DNA from: JADJRG01 sp964474905
GTDB taxonomy: Bacteria; Myxococcota_A; Polyangia; Nannocystales; Nannocystaceae
Reading direction: 5' to 3'
DNA length: 64,000 nucleotides
Assembly: GCA_964474905.1 (NCBI GenBank)
Contig: CAYYUP010000027.1
Span: 9,097 to 73,096, forward strand
How positions within the stretch are numbered: position 1 is the first letter of the stretch; the number at the start of each line of letters is the position of its first letter. The translations under genes and the position numbers were made by a program. The notes beneath the pieces are model-generated. The model saw only the letters and a list, made by a program, of their open reading frames with translations. It did no database searches and had not been told where the DNA came from. Below are positions 1 through 8,257 of this stretch, piece after piece.

Positions 1-1
1 C

Positions 2-88
2 GGAAGCGGGAGCGACAGCGACACGACGACGACGACGACCGGAGATTCCACCACCGACGACTCCACAACCGGGACCACGGGGGGCTGA
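2..88 (+). CDS. C-terminal tail of an unseen protein (partial)
   Basis: The second reading frame is open from the window edge and ends at TGA 86-88, three bases before the next ATG. The visible 28 codons encode only Gly, Ser, Asp and Thr (runs such as SGSDSDTTTT), a low-complexity tail like the linkers of several lipoproteins in this window. The start and any folded domain lie upstream. The close spacing suggests it is co-transcribed with the following lipoprotein gene. Confidence 0.5.
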   Translation, partial: GSGSDSDTTTTTTGDSTTDDSTTGTTGG

Positions 89-91
89 GCC

Positions 92-502
92 ATGACACGC
101 AACAACCGTACTCCACGAATTAGGCCCCTCTTCACGCTCTTCGGCGCACTCCTGCTCAGTTTGGGCGGGACCGCTTGCCTGCCCGATTACGGCGCCATCG
201 AGGTCGAGGTCGGCTCTTCACCACCGGTGCCGGTCAGCATTCACAGCCGCGACTTTCAGGTGCCTGTGGGCATCTCGGTGCTGATCCACGTCACGCCGAT
301 CAGCGACAACAACAACGAGTACGTCGAGACCGATACCGTCGAGTTGACCTCCGAGGATCGCTCGATCCTGGATGTCGAGCCGGGGCCCGACGAGCGTTCT
401 TTTGTGCTCGTGGGCGTCGACGTGGGATCGACCTGTGTCGAGGTTGTGATCAACGGCTCGGTTGAGGATTGCATCCCCGCCGAAGTGCTCGCCCAGAGCT
501 AG
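92..502 (+). CDS. small lipoprotein with an Ig-like (BIG2-like) core
   Basis: This 136-residue protein starts with a basic n-region (MTRNNRTPRIRP), a hydrophobic stretch and the lipobox LGGTAC, so Cys29 is the likely lipidated residue. The rest is acidic and beta-rich. The pattern 'EDRSILDVEP ... FVLVGVDVGSTCVEV' resembles bacterial Ig-like group 2 domains, in which a defined value is followed by 'V-G-x-G-x-T'. Two Cys near the C-terminus (STCVEV, EDCIPA) may form a disulfide. No enzymatic motif is seen and the function is unknown. It follows the preceding gene by three bases. Confidence 0.7.
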   Translation: MTRNNRTPRIRPLFTLFGALLLSLGGTACLPDYGAIEVEVGSSPPVPVSIHSRDFQVPVGISVLIHVTPISDNNNEYVETDTVELTSEDRSILDVEPGPDERSFVLVGVDVGSTCVEVVINGSVEDCIPAEVLAQS

Positions 503-570
503 CTCCGACAGACGCCGCGCACCTTGCGATCGCGACTGCGATCCTGGGCGCGCGGCTATCTTGCCCAAAT

Positions 571-1863
571 TCAGCTGACAAATTCTTCGAGCGTCTCGCC
601 GAGCGCCGTCGCGATCAAACCTGCCTCTTCGGCCCGCAAGCAGAGCGGCGGACAGAGCAGCACTGTATTGCCCTTCGTCGGGATGTAGAGACCGTGCACC
701 AGACCTAGGACAGCGATGTCCTGCGCCGGTCGGTCGAGCTCTAGCAGGCGCATCAGCCCAAAGCCGCGCTGATCTTGGATCAGCCCACGAAGCGCCGATC
801 GTTCGCCTAACGCCCTCAAATGGCCTGCGAAGACATCGCCGACCCGCAGGGCGTTGCCCGGTAGATCCTCGCGGGCGTAGACTTCGAGGGCCCCAACAGC
901 TGCCGCGCAGGATACGGGATGGGCGTAGGTCGTGAGCCCGCACCAGAGCTTATTTGGTCGCTCGCGCTCGTCGAAGTGATCGGCGATCGCCTTAGAGACA
1001 CAGACCGCAGCGAGCGGCGCATAGCCAGAGGTCAAGGCCTTGCCCAGAGTCATCATGTCGGGGCGCACGCCCCAGCGATCACAGGCGAACCAACGCCCTG
1101 TGCGACCGAATCCCGAGAAAATTTCGTCGTCGATGAGCAGGATTCCGTGGGTGTCGCAGAGCTGGCGGACACGGGGCCAAAAGTCAGGCGGCGGCACCTG
1201 CATGCCGTTTGCGCCGGTAAAACCCTCGAGCAGGATCGCGGCGATGGTCTCCGGGCCTTCGCGCAGAAGCACGGCCTCGAGGCTGCGCACCCAGGCCGAG
1301 GGATCGCCAGGTGCACATGGAGGAACTGGATAAGGATCGTCGATGTGGATCGCCGGCGCCAAGTCGGCGGCGAAGGGCAGCTTTCGGTCGTCACCAGCGA
1401 TACCGAGGATCGCCAGAGTTGCGCCGTGATAGGAGCAGCGCCGGGTGATCACCTTGCTGCGACCGGTGACCAATCGGGCGATCTTGATCGCGTTCTCGTT
1501 GGCCTCGGATCCGCCGGTCGTCAGGAATGCTCGGTGAAGCCCGGTGTGTTTGTGTAGCAAGGCCCCGAGCTCGGCGCGGATCGGCAGGGTGGCATTTGGA
1601 GCTGCCGCCGGCAGGCTCTGAATCTGCGCGATCATTCGCTCCTGAATGTGACGCACCCGATGGCCCGCGTTGACGTTGTAGACCTGGCTCTCGAGATCCC
1701 AGAGCCAGCCGTGGGCGGCCGTCTTGAAGCGCGCTCCCTCAGCGTCGAGGATCTCGAGGGGCGTGACCTCAGCCTGCACGCTCCAGGTGAAGAAGAGCCG
1801 CTCGCGTTGGCGGTGAAAAAGATCGCTCTCACTGTTCGGCTCGGTCATCACGGATCCCGTCAT
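571..1863 (-). CDS. PLP-dependent class III aminotransferase
   Basis: The 430-residue protein has the full fold-type I class III signature: a Gly-rich phosphate loop (TTGGSEANENAIKIAR), YHGAT, the cofactor Asp in LLIDDEIFSGFGRTG (about Asp246) and the Schiff-base Lys in MMTLGKALTSG (about Lys275). It resembles omega-amino acid:2-oxo acid aminotransferases of the BioA/GabT/transaminase group; the substrate cannot be read from the sequence. I chose the ATG at 1863 because it overlaps the stop of the upstream gene as ATGA. An in-frame ATG further upstream (1896) and one downstream (1848) are alternatives. It is the last gene of a three-gene operon with a C45 acyltransferase-like hydrolase and an aminotransferase fusion, so it probably acts on the same amine or amino acid. 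Confidence 0.9.
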   Translation of the reverse strand: MTGSVMTEPNSESDLFHRQRERLFFTWSVQAEVTPLEILDAEGARFKTAAHGWLWDLESQVYNVNAGHRVRHIQERMIAQIQSLPAAAPNATLPIRAELGALLHKHTGLHRAFLTTGGSEANENAIKIARLVTGRSKVITRRCSYHGATLAILGIAGDDRKLPFAADLAPAIHIDDPYPVPPCAPGDPSAWVRSLEAVLLREGPETIAAILLEGFTGANGMQVPPPDFWPRVRQLCDTHGILLIDDEIFSGFGRTGRWFACDRWGVRPDMMTLGKALTSGYAPLAAVCVSKAIADHFDERERPNKLWCGLTTYAHPVSCAAAVGALEVYAREDLPGNALRVGDVFAGHLRALGERSALRGLIQDQRGFGLMRLLELDRPAQDIAVLGLVHGLYIPTKGNTVLLCPPLCLRAEEAGLIATALGETLEEFVS

Positions 1864-3008
1864 CAGGGGGCGTCGGCGGCTCTCTTGTCGCGCCAACGAT
1901 CAAGCGTAAAAGCGACGCCTGGGTGTGTCTGACCGCAACCGCGACTCGCGAGTACTTCGCCAGATCCGAGGTCCATCACCAGGCGCCCGCAGGTCTCGGA
2001 GACGTGGGGATCGGGGTGGTCAGGGGCGTGTGTGCAGATGCTCTTGGGGTAGCCCTCGTGGGAGCAGAGAAAGTCCCAGAGTTCGGTCGCGGTCTGCGGT
2101 CGTTGCTGCACGTAGAGCGTGCTCGCCAGATCGAGGCGGCGAAAGGTTGTGCTTGTCGGCGGCACCCGCTCAACCTTGCGCAGCACCGGATCAAAGCAGT
2201 GATTGGTATGAATGTGGGCCGCCCGTGCACCTACTTGGGTGAGCACCTTCTCTTGGCCGCTGGTCTCGATCCCGTAGAAGTCGCGGCCGTCGGCGATCAT
2301 GTAGTGATGCCCACTCGAGAGTGTCGTCGCCATCAGTCGATCTTTCGCGGCGCTCGCAGTTGGTGTATCGAGCATCGCCCGGACCACGGCCGGCCAGAGA
2401 ACACCGAGCTGGGCGTCCGTTGAGACCAGGTTGTTGATGGTCACGCCGAGCCCGTGCTCGTTGATCCCGGTCATCGCCAGGCAGCCCACGAGCGTGAAGA
2501 AGAGCACCTCTCGGTCGCCGCTTTTGGGGCGAACCCGGAGCAGGCGCACGTAGGGCGACGCTGTTCGGTGCATGTCCCAGGTCTGACCGAGCGTCGGAGT
2601 GGTGAGCCCCGGGATGTAGACCGCGGTGCAGCCGGCGTCGTCGCCCTCCGCAGGCGTTGCCCCGCGAACACCAGGGCCCAGGGCGGAGCGCGGGATGTCT
2701 CGAAGATCCGTGTAGTGATTGAGGATCACCAGGAGCGCGGGATCGATGTCTGCACCGCGAGCGATGCCGGCAAACTCGGCTGCGAGCTCGGGGTGGTAGG
2801 CATCTAGCAGCGGCAGGTGACGCCGGGCGAGTTCGAGGATCTCGCCCTCGTCTTTGATCTCGCTTTTGCTCAGGGCGAGGCCGAGACGGATCGCCGCGAG
2901 TTCGTGGATTTCGGCGCGCCAGAGTTCTCCGTGGGCCTCGCCGCGACGACCGGGATCGTCGTCGTCAAAGAGCACCGCCTCGAGGCGATCGTCGGGGTTG
3001 GCACTCAT
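1863..3008 (-). CDS. C45 family autoproteolytic acyltransferase/hydrolase
   Basis: This 381-residue protein resembles the isopenicillin N acyltransferase / acyl-CoA:6-aminopenicillanic acid acyltransferase family (peptidase family C45, Ntn-hydrolase fold). Family members cleave themselves at a Gly-Cys bond to expose an N-terminal Cys nucleophile; the likely site is DDAGCTAVYIPG, Gly126-Cys127. Supporting segments are GQTWDMH after the nucleophile, then GINEHGLGVTINNL and a late HTNHCFDP, all typical of the family. The product is an amide-bond-making or -breaking enzyme; the substrate is unknown. Both ends overlap neighbours by ATGA (3005-3008 and 1861-1865), so translation is coupled within the operon. 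Pairing with aminotransferases and a GNAT domain suggests acylation or deacylation of an amino compound made by them. Confidence 0.85.
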   Translation of the reverse strand: MSANPDDRLEAVLFDDDDPGRRGEAHGELWRAEIHELAAIRLGLALSKSEIKDEGEILELARRHLPLLDAYHPELAAEFAGIARGADIDPALLVILNHYTDLRDIPRSALGPGVRGATPAEGDDAGCTAVYIPGLTTPTLGQTWDMHRTASPYVRLLRVRPKSGDREVLFFTLVGCLAMTGINEHGLGVTINNLVSTDAQLGVLWPAVVRAMLDTPTASAAKDRLMATTLSSGHHYMIADGRDFYGIETSGQEKVLTQVGARAAHIHTNHCFDPVLRKVERVPPTSTTFRRLDLASTLYVQQRPQTATELWDFLCSHEGYPKSICTHAPDHPDPHVSETCGRLVMDLGSGEVLASRGCGQTHPGVAFTLDRWRDKRAADAP

Positions 3009-6000
3009 GGGTTCACCCCGCCGATCATGTGATCGATCAGGGGTTCGATCGTGCTGCGGAGTGCGGTCGCGATCGCGGGTGCCTCGATGTCGAGGGGAGG
3101 CGCAGCGATCAGCGTGCCGGGGCGACCTTGACCGAAGAACACGCCGAGGCGACCGCAGATCTGGAAGATGGTGGCAGCGGTCTCTGGGTCGCGGAAGCTG
3201 ACCGTCTGGTAGAGGCCTGCGCCGCCGAGTGTGGCCCCCTCAAAACGATCGACAAAGACCTGTTGGAGCAGATCACGGAGGGCTTTCGCCGCCGCGTGCA
3301 TTGTCTCGAGGCGACGGGCAGTGCGGAGGTGCTCGTGGGTGCGGATGATCGAAATTTCGTCGCCGTCCCAGGTCGAGATCAGAGTCAGCGGTTTGCCGAT
3401 GTAGTAGCGGTCGTTGACAAAGATGTGGCCGAGCTGACCGCCGGGGTACCAGAGCACCATGTCGGGCACACACTCGGGCGGTAGAGCGTCGACGCCCCAG
3501 GCCCCGCCAGTGCTGCGGTAGCCACCGCTCGCGGTTTCGACGAGCACCAGCGGCAAGTCGTGGCGGCGACAGGCAGAGGCGAGCGCCGTTGCGCTGGCGT
3601 CGTCGAGCACCAGGCCGGATCGCTCACCGATGATCTCGACGTAGAGTCCGAAGAGCCCTTTGCTTCCAGCCTTTGCGACCAGGGCGTCGAGGGCCGCGAC
3701 GGTCGCGTCGACACCCGCCTCGGCAGGATGTGGCAGACGGGGCCAGTCGAAGAAGCCTAGATCGGGGCCAAATCCTGCGGGATCCGAGAGCGAGCGAGCG
3801 GCCGCGGTGATGTGACCCAAGTAGCCCCCCTCTAGGCCGACGGCTATCTGAGCCTTGGGTCGGGACAAACGAAGACAGCGCAGCGACTTATCGACGAGTT
3901 CGTCGCGAGACGACGTGAAGTACATGTGGGCGGTGCCCCGCGGGGCGATGCAGCGCAGGTGCTCGACGTAGTGCACGGTGTCGATAGTTGCGTAATTCGA
4001 GAGGTTGAGCCGGCTGCCCAGGGGCCCGACCAACTCGCGCGCCGCCATGAACTCAGGGGCAGGGCCGAAGGGCTGTTGGATGCCGCTGGCGAGGTCGATG
4101 CGCTGTTCGGTCGCTGGATCGCGGGCTGGAGGCGGAGGCGGTGCGCCGAGGGGGATCCGGTAGTAATCGGCCTCGGCGTTGCCCTCGTACTGGCGGATCA
4201 GGCGACGCACCTGGAAGGCCCCAAAGGACTGATTGAGTGCCGCCATGCTTTGGGTCGCGCCGATCCGATTGCGTCCGGTCACAAAGAGGTAGCCCTGTTC
4301 GCGAGCCCAGCAGATCTGCGCCCGCTTGAGGGCCCTACCCGCGCCGCGATTGCGGGCTTGGGGGCCGACCGTGACGTCCGCGGAATAAAAGGTATCGCGT
4401 CGGCCGAAGCGATCGTCCTGATCAGGGCCAGAGACCCCGCTAAAGTGCTCGAGCGGGCCGCCAAAGCAGAAGCCGAGGAGCGTGCCGCTCGCCTCATCGA
4501 CCGCGACCAGGCCGACACCCGCCGTGGCGGCGCCGCGCAGGTAGTCGAAGGAGTCGCAACGGGCTGCTTCGTAACTGGTGTTTTCGATCGCGAGGATCGC
4601 CGGCCAATCGTCATCTTCGACCTCACGGATGGTCAGACCCGGGCGCTTGATCCTGTCGCCCTCTGGGATCCAGGTCAAAGCCTCGGGATCGCCCAAACGC
4701 TGCAGTGTGGCGCGCACCCTCGCGAAGAGGTCGGCGACGTGGCGGTCCTGCCAAGCGGCGCCGAGGCGAAAGCGGATCGTCTGAGTACCTGCCCCATAGG
4801 TCATAAAGCCGCGTTGGAAACGTTGGCCGATAAAGGCGAGTTGCTCCTCTTTGCTGGCGAGATCGAAGGCGAAGGTGGTGCCGGCCACACGCGGTGAGCC
4901 GAGCTTTGGAAAGTCGGCGACGAGGTCAGCTAGCTGGGCGAGTAGCAGCGGCTCGACGCTCGCCTGATCGTACGCCGACTCGACCTGGATGAGCCCACGC
5001 ATCGCCGACGCGACTGAGACTTGGTTGGTTTCGGGATCGGCCCAGCGGGAGAGTACGACCCCGAGGTTTGCCTTCTTGGCGAAGGTGATGATGTCGGGGC
5101 TGGTCTCTGCGTCGCCGCCCAGGCCCAGGCGCTGCCACCAGAAGAAGGGGCCACCGGTCGCGAAGCCCGTCTGCACCTCGTCGATGATCAGCGGCAGCCC
5201 GCGGGCCCGGACCGCCCTCAGCAAGCCGAGCAAGAACTCGCGGTTGAGGTAGACATCACCGCCCTCGGCCATCATCGGTTCGATGATCACCGCGTAGACT
5301 TCGTGCGCATGAGCCTCTAGGAGCTGCTCGACCGAGGCCAGGTTGGCTTCGGCGAAGACCGCCTCGTAACCGTCGATCTCGAAGGGCCCGCGCTTTGCCG
5401 GGTTCCAGGTGGCCATCAGCGACGCCAAGGTGCGGCCGTGAAAGCCCTGCTTAAAGGCGAGCACCCGCCGACGGGCAGCTCCGCCGGAGGGCGCGTGCAA
5501 CCGGGCGATCCGCAGCGCCTTTTCGTTGGCCTCGGCCCCGCCTGCGCCGACAAAGGTGACGTGCTCGAGAGCCGGCGGCGCCAGCCGCTGCAGGGCTTCG
5601 GCGTAGGCCAGCAGCTCGGGCGAGTGGTGCACTGTTGTATCGGGGTTGCTCCACAGGCAGTTCGCGAAGCGGCCGTCGTAGAGTTCGCGGATGAGTTTGG
5701 GGTGGGCAAAGCCGTGGGTCAGCGTTGCGATTTGCGAGCACGCGTCGAGGATTACCAGCGGCTCTGGATCGATCGAGGCCATATAGGGACCGCAGCTGCG
5801 CCGGGTATCGACGACCATCGGTTTTTTTTCGCGGGGGATAAAGTCGGCCGCGTACATGCGCTCTAAGAGGGCCGTCGAGCGGGGCATCGCGCCGCCTTCG
5901 GGGATGCGAACGCGTCGGGTCTCACGCTCAAAGAGGGCGCCGGGCCGCGGCGCTTCGTCGCGTTGTTTGGCCTCTAAGTCGGAGAGGAGAGCATCGAGGT

Positions 6001-6025
6001 CGCGGGCCTTGGTATCGAGCTGCAC
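3005..6025 (-). CDS. aminotransferase-GNAT-degenerate aminotransferase fusion
   Basis: This 1006-residue protein has three parts. Residues about 70-450 form a class III aminotransferase resembling lysine 6-aminotransferases, with GAGGAEANEKALRIAR (161-175), FKQGFHGRT (191-199), IIDEVQTGF with Asp282, and PDIITFAKKAN with the candidate catalytic Lys317. Residues about 463-625 form a GNAT acetyltransferase domain with the acetyl-CoA loop QARNRGAGRAL (556-566). Residues about 655-1006 again follow the aminotransferase pattern but have lost the cofactor residues: LPLVLVETASGG (824-835) aligns with LPLIIDEVQTG, with Val829 for the Asp, and PDMVLWYPGGQLG (854-866) aligns with PDIITFAKKANLG, with Pro861 for the Lys. 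The third part is therefore probably structural or regulatory. A Pro-rich linker (628-633) separates GNAT from it. It is the first gene of its operon, divergent from an AraC regulator. Confidence 0.85.
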   Translation of the reverse strand: MQLDTKARDLDALLSDLEAKQRDEAPRPGALFERETRRVRIPEGGAMPRSTALLERMYAADFIPREKKPMVVDTRRSCGPYMASIDPEPLVILDACSQIATLTHGFAHPKLIRELYDGRFANCLWSNPDTTVHHSPELLAYAEALQRLAPPALEHVTFVGAGGAEANEKALRIARLHAPSGGAARRRVLAFKQGFHGRTLASLMATWNPAKRGPFEIDGYEAVFAEANLASVEQLLEAHAHEVYAVIIEPMMAEGGDVYLNREFLLGLLRAVRARGLPLIIDEVQTGFATGGPFFWWQRLGLGGDAETSPDIITFAKKANLGVVLSRWADPETNQVSVASAMRGLIQVESAYDQASVEPLLLAQLADLVADFPKLGSPRVAGTTFAFDLASKEEQLAFIGQRFQRGFMTYGAGTQTIRFRLGAAWQDRHVADLFARVRATLQRLGDPEALTWIPEGDRIKRPGLTIREVEDDDWPAILAIENTSYEAARCDSFDYLRGAATAGVGLVAVDEASGTLLGFCFGGPLEHFSGVSGPDQDDRFGRRDTFYSADVTVGPQARNRGAGRALKRAQICWAREQGYLFVTGRNRIGATQSMAALNQSFGAFQVRRLIRQYEGNAEADYYRIPLGAPPPPPARDPATEQRIDLASGIQQPFGPAPEFMAARELVGPLGSRLNLSNYATIDTVHYVEHLRCIAPRGTAHMYFTSSRDELVDKSLRCLRLSRPKAQIAVGLEGGYLGHITAAARSLSDPAGFGPDLGFFDWPRLPHPAEAGVDATVAALDALVAKAGSKGLFGLYVEIIGERSGLVLDDASATALASACRRHDLPLVLVETASGGYRSTGGAWGVDALPPECVPDMVLWYPGGQLGHIFVNDRYYIGKPLTLISTWDGDEISIIRTHEHLRTARRLETMHAAAKALRDLLQQVFVDRFEGATLGGAGLYQTVSFRDPETAATIFQICGRLGVFFGQGRPGTLIAAPPLDIEAPAIATALRSTIEPLIDHMIGGVNP

Positions 6026-6051
6026 GGACGGAGTTTAGCAGCGGTCGCCGA

Positions 6052-6085
6052 GCCCTGATATCGATGGCGAGAAGGCTCTGATATC
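6052..6085. promoter_or_regulatory. direct repeat, candidate AraC-family operator
   Basis: The 11-base word GCYCTGATATC occurs at 6052-6062 (GCCCTGATATC) and 6075-6085 (GCTCTGATATC), 23 bases apart, which is about two helical turns. The pair lies in the 68-base gap between the divergent aminotransferase-fusion gene and the AraC-type regulator gene. AraC-family proteins usually bind direct half-sites about 21-23 bp apart with two HTH motifs. The second copy ends only 8 bases before the regulator's ATG, which would fit autorepression. This is an inference from sequence alone. Confidence 0.5.
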
Positions 6086-6093
6086 CTCGGTCG

Positions 6094-6933
6094 ATGGCCG
6101 CTGCAAAGTTCGCACTTTTCGCCGGCCCGGGCTTCGTTCTTCAGCGCGCTCGGGCGACGTCTGCGGCCGCGCCTCTCTGCCCCCATTTTCACGTCGAGTA
6201 CCTGGTCTGCGCCCAAGTGCGCGGGCGCGAACTCTGCGCGATTGATGGCCGCACGCACCACTTGCGGGCCGGCGATCTCCTCCTTCTAAACCCCGAGCAG
6301 GTGCACACCGGCCACGCCGAAGCAGACGAGGCGATCGACTACATCAGCCTCTACGGCGATGCCGAGTGGGTAGGCAGCCTGGCCCGTGAGCTTGGGTCCC
6401 GAACAACGCCGAGCTTTACCCGCGCCCAGGTCGAGCAAGAGAGGGGGCTCGGCGCGGATCTCGAGCGGCTCTGGCACAGCTACTCCGCGTTCGCCGAGCC
6501 GGATGATCAAATCGCCCGTGAAGAGGCCGCGCTCACGCTCTTCGGCCGTGCGCTGGGGACTTACGCCAACCTCGAAGGCGCCCGAAGACGACCGCGTGCT
6601 CGCCCCCGTCGGCGTCTGCGCAGAGTGGTCGAGTATTTCCATGCCTGTCGGGGACCGACCGATCTCGACAGTCTCGCAGCGATCGCTGGCCTCTCAAAAT
6701 TCCACTTCATCCGCAGCTTTGCGGCGGAGCTGGGCATGACACCCGCGGCCTATCTCCGCAACCTGCGGATCAGCGAGGCTGCCGGCCAGTTGAGGCGCGG
6801 ACGCACGATCGAGGCGGCTGCCGAGCACGCCGGCTTTGGCGACCTCCGGAGCTTTCGCCGGGCTTTTTGCGGGATTCTCGGCACCACCCCTCGTCGCTAC
6901 GCTCGCATGTGTGCACCGCGTTGTCGGCCCTAG
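6094..6933 (+). CDS. AraC family transcriptional regulator
   Basis: The 279-residue protein has an N-terminal cupin-like sensor domain (CPHFHVEYLVCAQV, then LRAGDLLLLNPEQVHTG) and a C-terminal AraC DNA-binding domain from about residue 175. Both helix-turn-helix motifs are visible: DLDSLAAIAGLSKFHFIRSF followed by LGMTPAAYLRNLRISEA, then TIEAAAEHAGFGDLRSFRRAF with the typical G-TTPRRYAR end. The cupin part probably binds a small ligand. It is transcribed divergently from the aminotransferase fusion operon and shares with it a 68-base intergenic region containing a direct repeat, so it is the likely local regulator of that operon. Confidence 0.9.
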   Translation: MAAAKFALFAGPGFVLQRARATSAAAPLCPHFHVEYLVCAQVRGRELCAIDGRTHHLRAGDLLLLNPEQVHTGHAEADEAIDYISLYGDAEWVGSLARELGSRTTPSFTRAQVEQERGLGADLERLWHSYSAFAEPDDQIAREEAALTLFGRALGTYANLEGARRRPRARPRRRLRRVVEYFHACRGPTDLDSLAAIAGLSKFHFIRSFAAELGMTPAAYLRNLRISEAAGQLRRGRTIEAAAEHAGFGDLRSFRRAFCGILGTTPRRYARMCAPRCRP

Positions 6934-6955
6934 CGAATGTTCAACCAGCGCGCTC

Positions 6956-8257
6956 TCACAGGCAGTCGTTATGTGGGTCGCCGGGAGCATGGCACTTAAG
7001 ACAGACTCGGTGATTGCGAACCGCGAGTGCCTGGCAGCGCAGCGAGCCGCCAAATCCGACGCCGTGTGGGTTGGACCCAAAGCCCGGCTTTGGTCCCGTC
7101 GCGGTCGCGTGGCAGGCGAGGCAGGAGTCCTCGCTGTGGCAACTCGCGCAGGCCTGAATATTGCGCTGAGCGGCAAATGCATGGGTTTGCGGGCTTCCTG
7201 GGGGTCCCGCGAAATTCGCCGGATGAAAGCGCAGCGACGAGCCGACGCCGCTCTTGCTGTCGGGTCCTTCGCCTAGGCCCAGGCGCTGATGACAGGCGAG
7301 GCAGTCGGTCTGGAGCCGGTGGCAGCTCTGGCAATCTTGGGTGCCTGCTCGGGCGTCCAGGGCGTGGCTTGTCATGTAGTCGCCGGCGTGGATTCGCATC
7401 GGTCGAACGGCGCCGCTGTGGCAGTCCAGACAATCGGTCTCGCTGTGGCACTGGGCGCAAAGGGCGGGGTTTGCCTTGGCGATCCCGCGGTGATCCTCGA
7501 CAAAACCCAGGTCGTGCTCGGCCCCCCAAGAACTCCGACCCTTGGGCACTAACATGGGCGAGGTGCGGTCCATCTGATCGCGGGTCAAGAGACGACCGTC
7601 GCGCTGCGCTGGGTGGCACGTTGCGCAGCGGTTCGGCGCCTTTTTACCGTCGTGGCAGGTCAGACAGCTCGCTTCGCTCGGCAGCTGCAACACCGTTGCC
7701 AGGCGCACCCGGCTCATGTCGCCGTGGCAGGAGGTGCAGGTCGCCCCGCGTGCCAGGTGTGCCTTGTGATTGAAGTGCAGGTTGGGCCGTTTGACCTGCA
7801 CCGTTGCGCTGACCCGACCCTTCGCAGCGCGGGTGTGGCACAGCTCGCAGTCGGCCTTTGCATCGGCTGCACGCGGATGTTGGGCGCCGTGACAGCCGTC
7901 GCATTGCACACCCCGTGGGAAATTATTGTCGGCGCTTTTGGTGCTGGTACGGACGTCGTTGTGGCAGCGTTCGCAGGGGATCTTGGCGCTGAGATGCTGG
8001 CTGTGTTTAAAGCTCAGCGGGATCTCTTGCCTCGGGTAGACCGCGGATCCGAAGCCCTGTGGACCGACCACGCCCAGCGTTGCCGGTATCTCGTGAAGGT
8101 CGGCCTGGGCGTCTTTTAAGGCGCCGGCGCCGAGCCATGCACCGCTGACAGAGAGCGCGGCAAAGAGCACGATCAGCAGGCCGATCCACGCTCGCGAAGT
8201 CCTGCCCGCTCTCCCTTGGGGCGCCGGATCTGGCGACAATGTGGATCGGTCAGTCAT
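6956..8257 (-). CDS. multihaem c-type cytochrome, 13 CXXCH motifs
   Basis: The 433-residue protein begins with a basic n-region and one hydrophobic segment (AWIGLLIVLFAALSVSGAW), so it is membrane-anchored or exported. It then carries thirteen CXXCH haem c sites: CERCH, CDGCH, CELCH, CTSCH, CLTCH, CATCH, CAQCH, CLDCH, CQSCH, CLACH, CASCH, CLACH and CLKCH, separated by many additional His residues that can serve as distal ligands. The early spacing resembles cytochrome c7/class III multihaem domains. The ATG at 8257 overlaps the stop of the upstream beta-barrel gene (ATGA), so the two are translationally coupled. The role is probably electron transfer across the periplasm or outer membrane; partner oxidoreductases are not in the window. 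Confidence 0.9.
   Translation of the reverse strand: MTDRSTLSPDPAPQGRAGRTSRAWIGLLIVLFAALSVSGAWLGAGALKDAQADLHEIPATLGVVGPQGFGSAVYPRQEIPLSFKHSQHLSAKIPCERCHNDVRTSTKSADNNFPRGVQCDGCHGAQHPRAADAKADCELCHTRAAKGRVSATVQVKRPNLHFNHKAHLARGATCTSCHGDMSRVRLATVLQLPSEASCLTCHDGKKAPNRCATCHPAQRDGRLLTRDQMDRTSPMLVPKGRSSWGAEHDLGFVEDHRGIAKANPALCAQCHSETDCLDCHSGAVRPMRIHAGDYMTSHALDARAGTQDCQSCHRLQTDCLACHQRLGLGEGPDSKSGVGSSLRFHPANFAGPPGSPQTHAFAAQRNIQACASCHSEDSCLACHATATGPKPGFGSNPHGVGFGGSLRCQALAVRNHRVCLKCHAPGDPHNDCL

Noticed and set aside
3926..4897. Open frame antisense to the aminotransferase fusion
   Set aside because: It runs through the GNAT and aminotransferase coding sequence with no motif of its own.
3005..6025. Frameshift or sequencing error joining three genes
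   Set aside because: The frame is continuous with sensible linkers, including a Pro-rich hinge, so a real fusion is the simpler reading.
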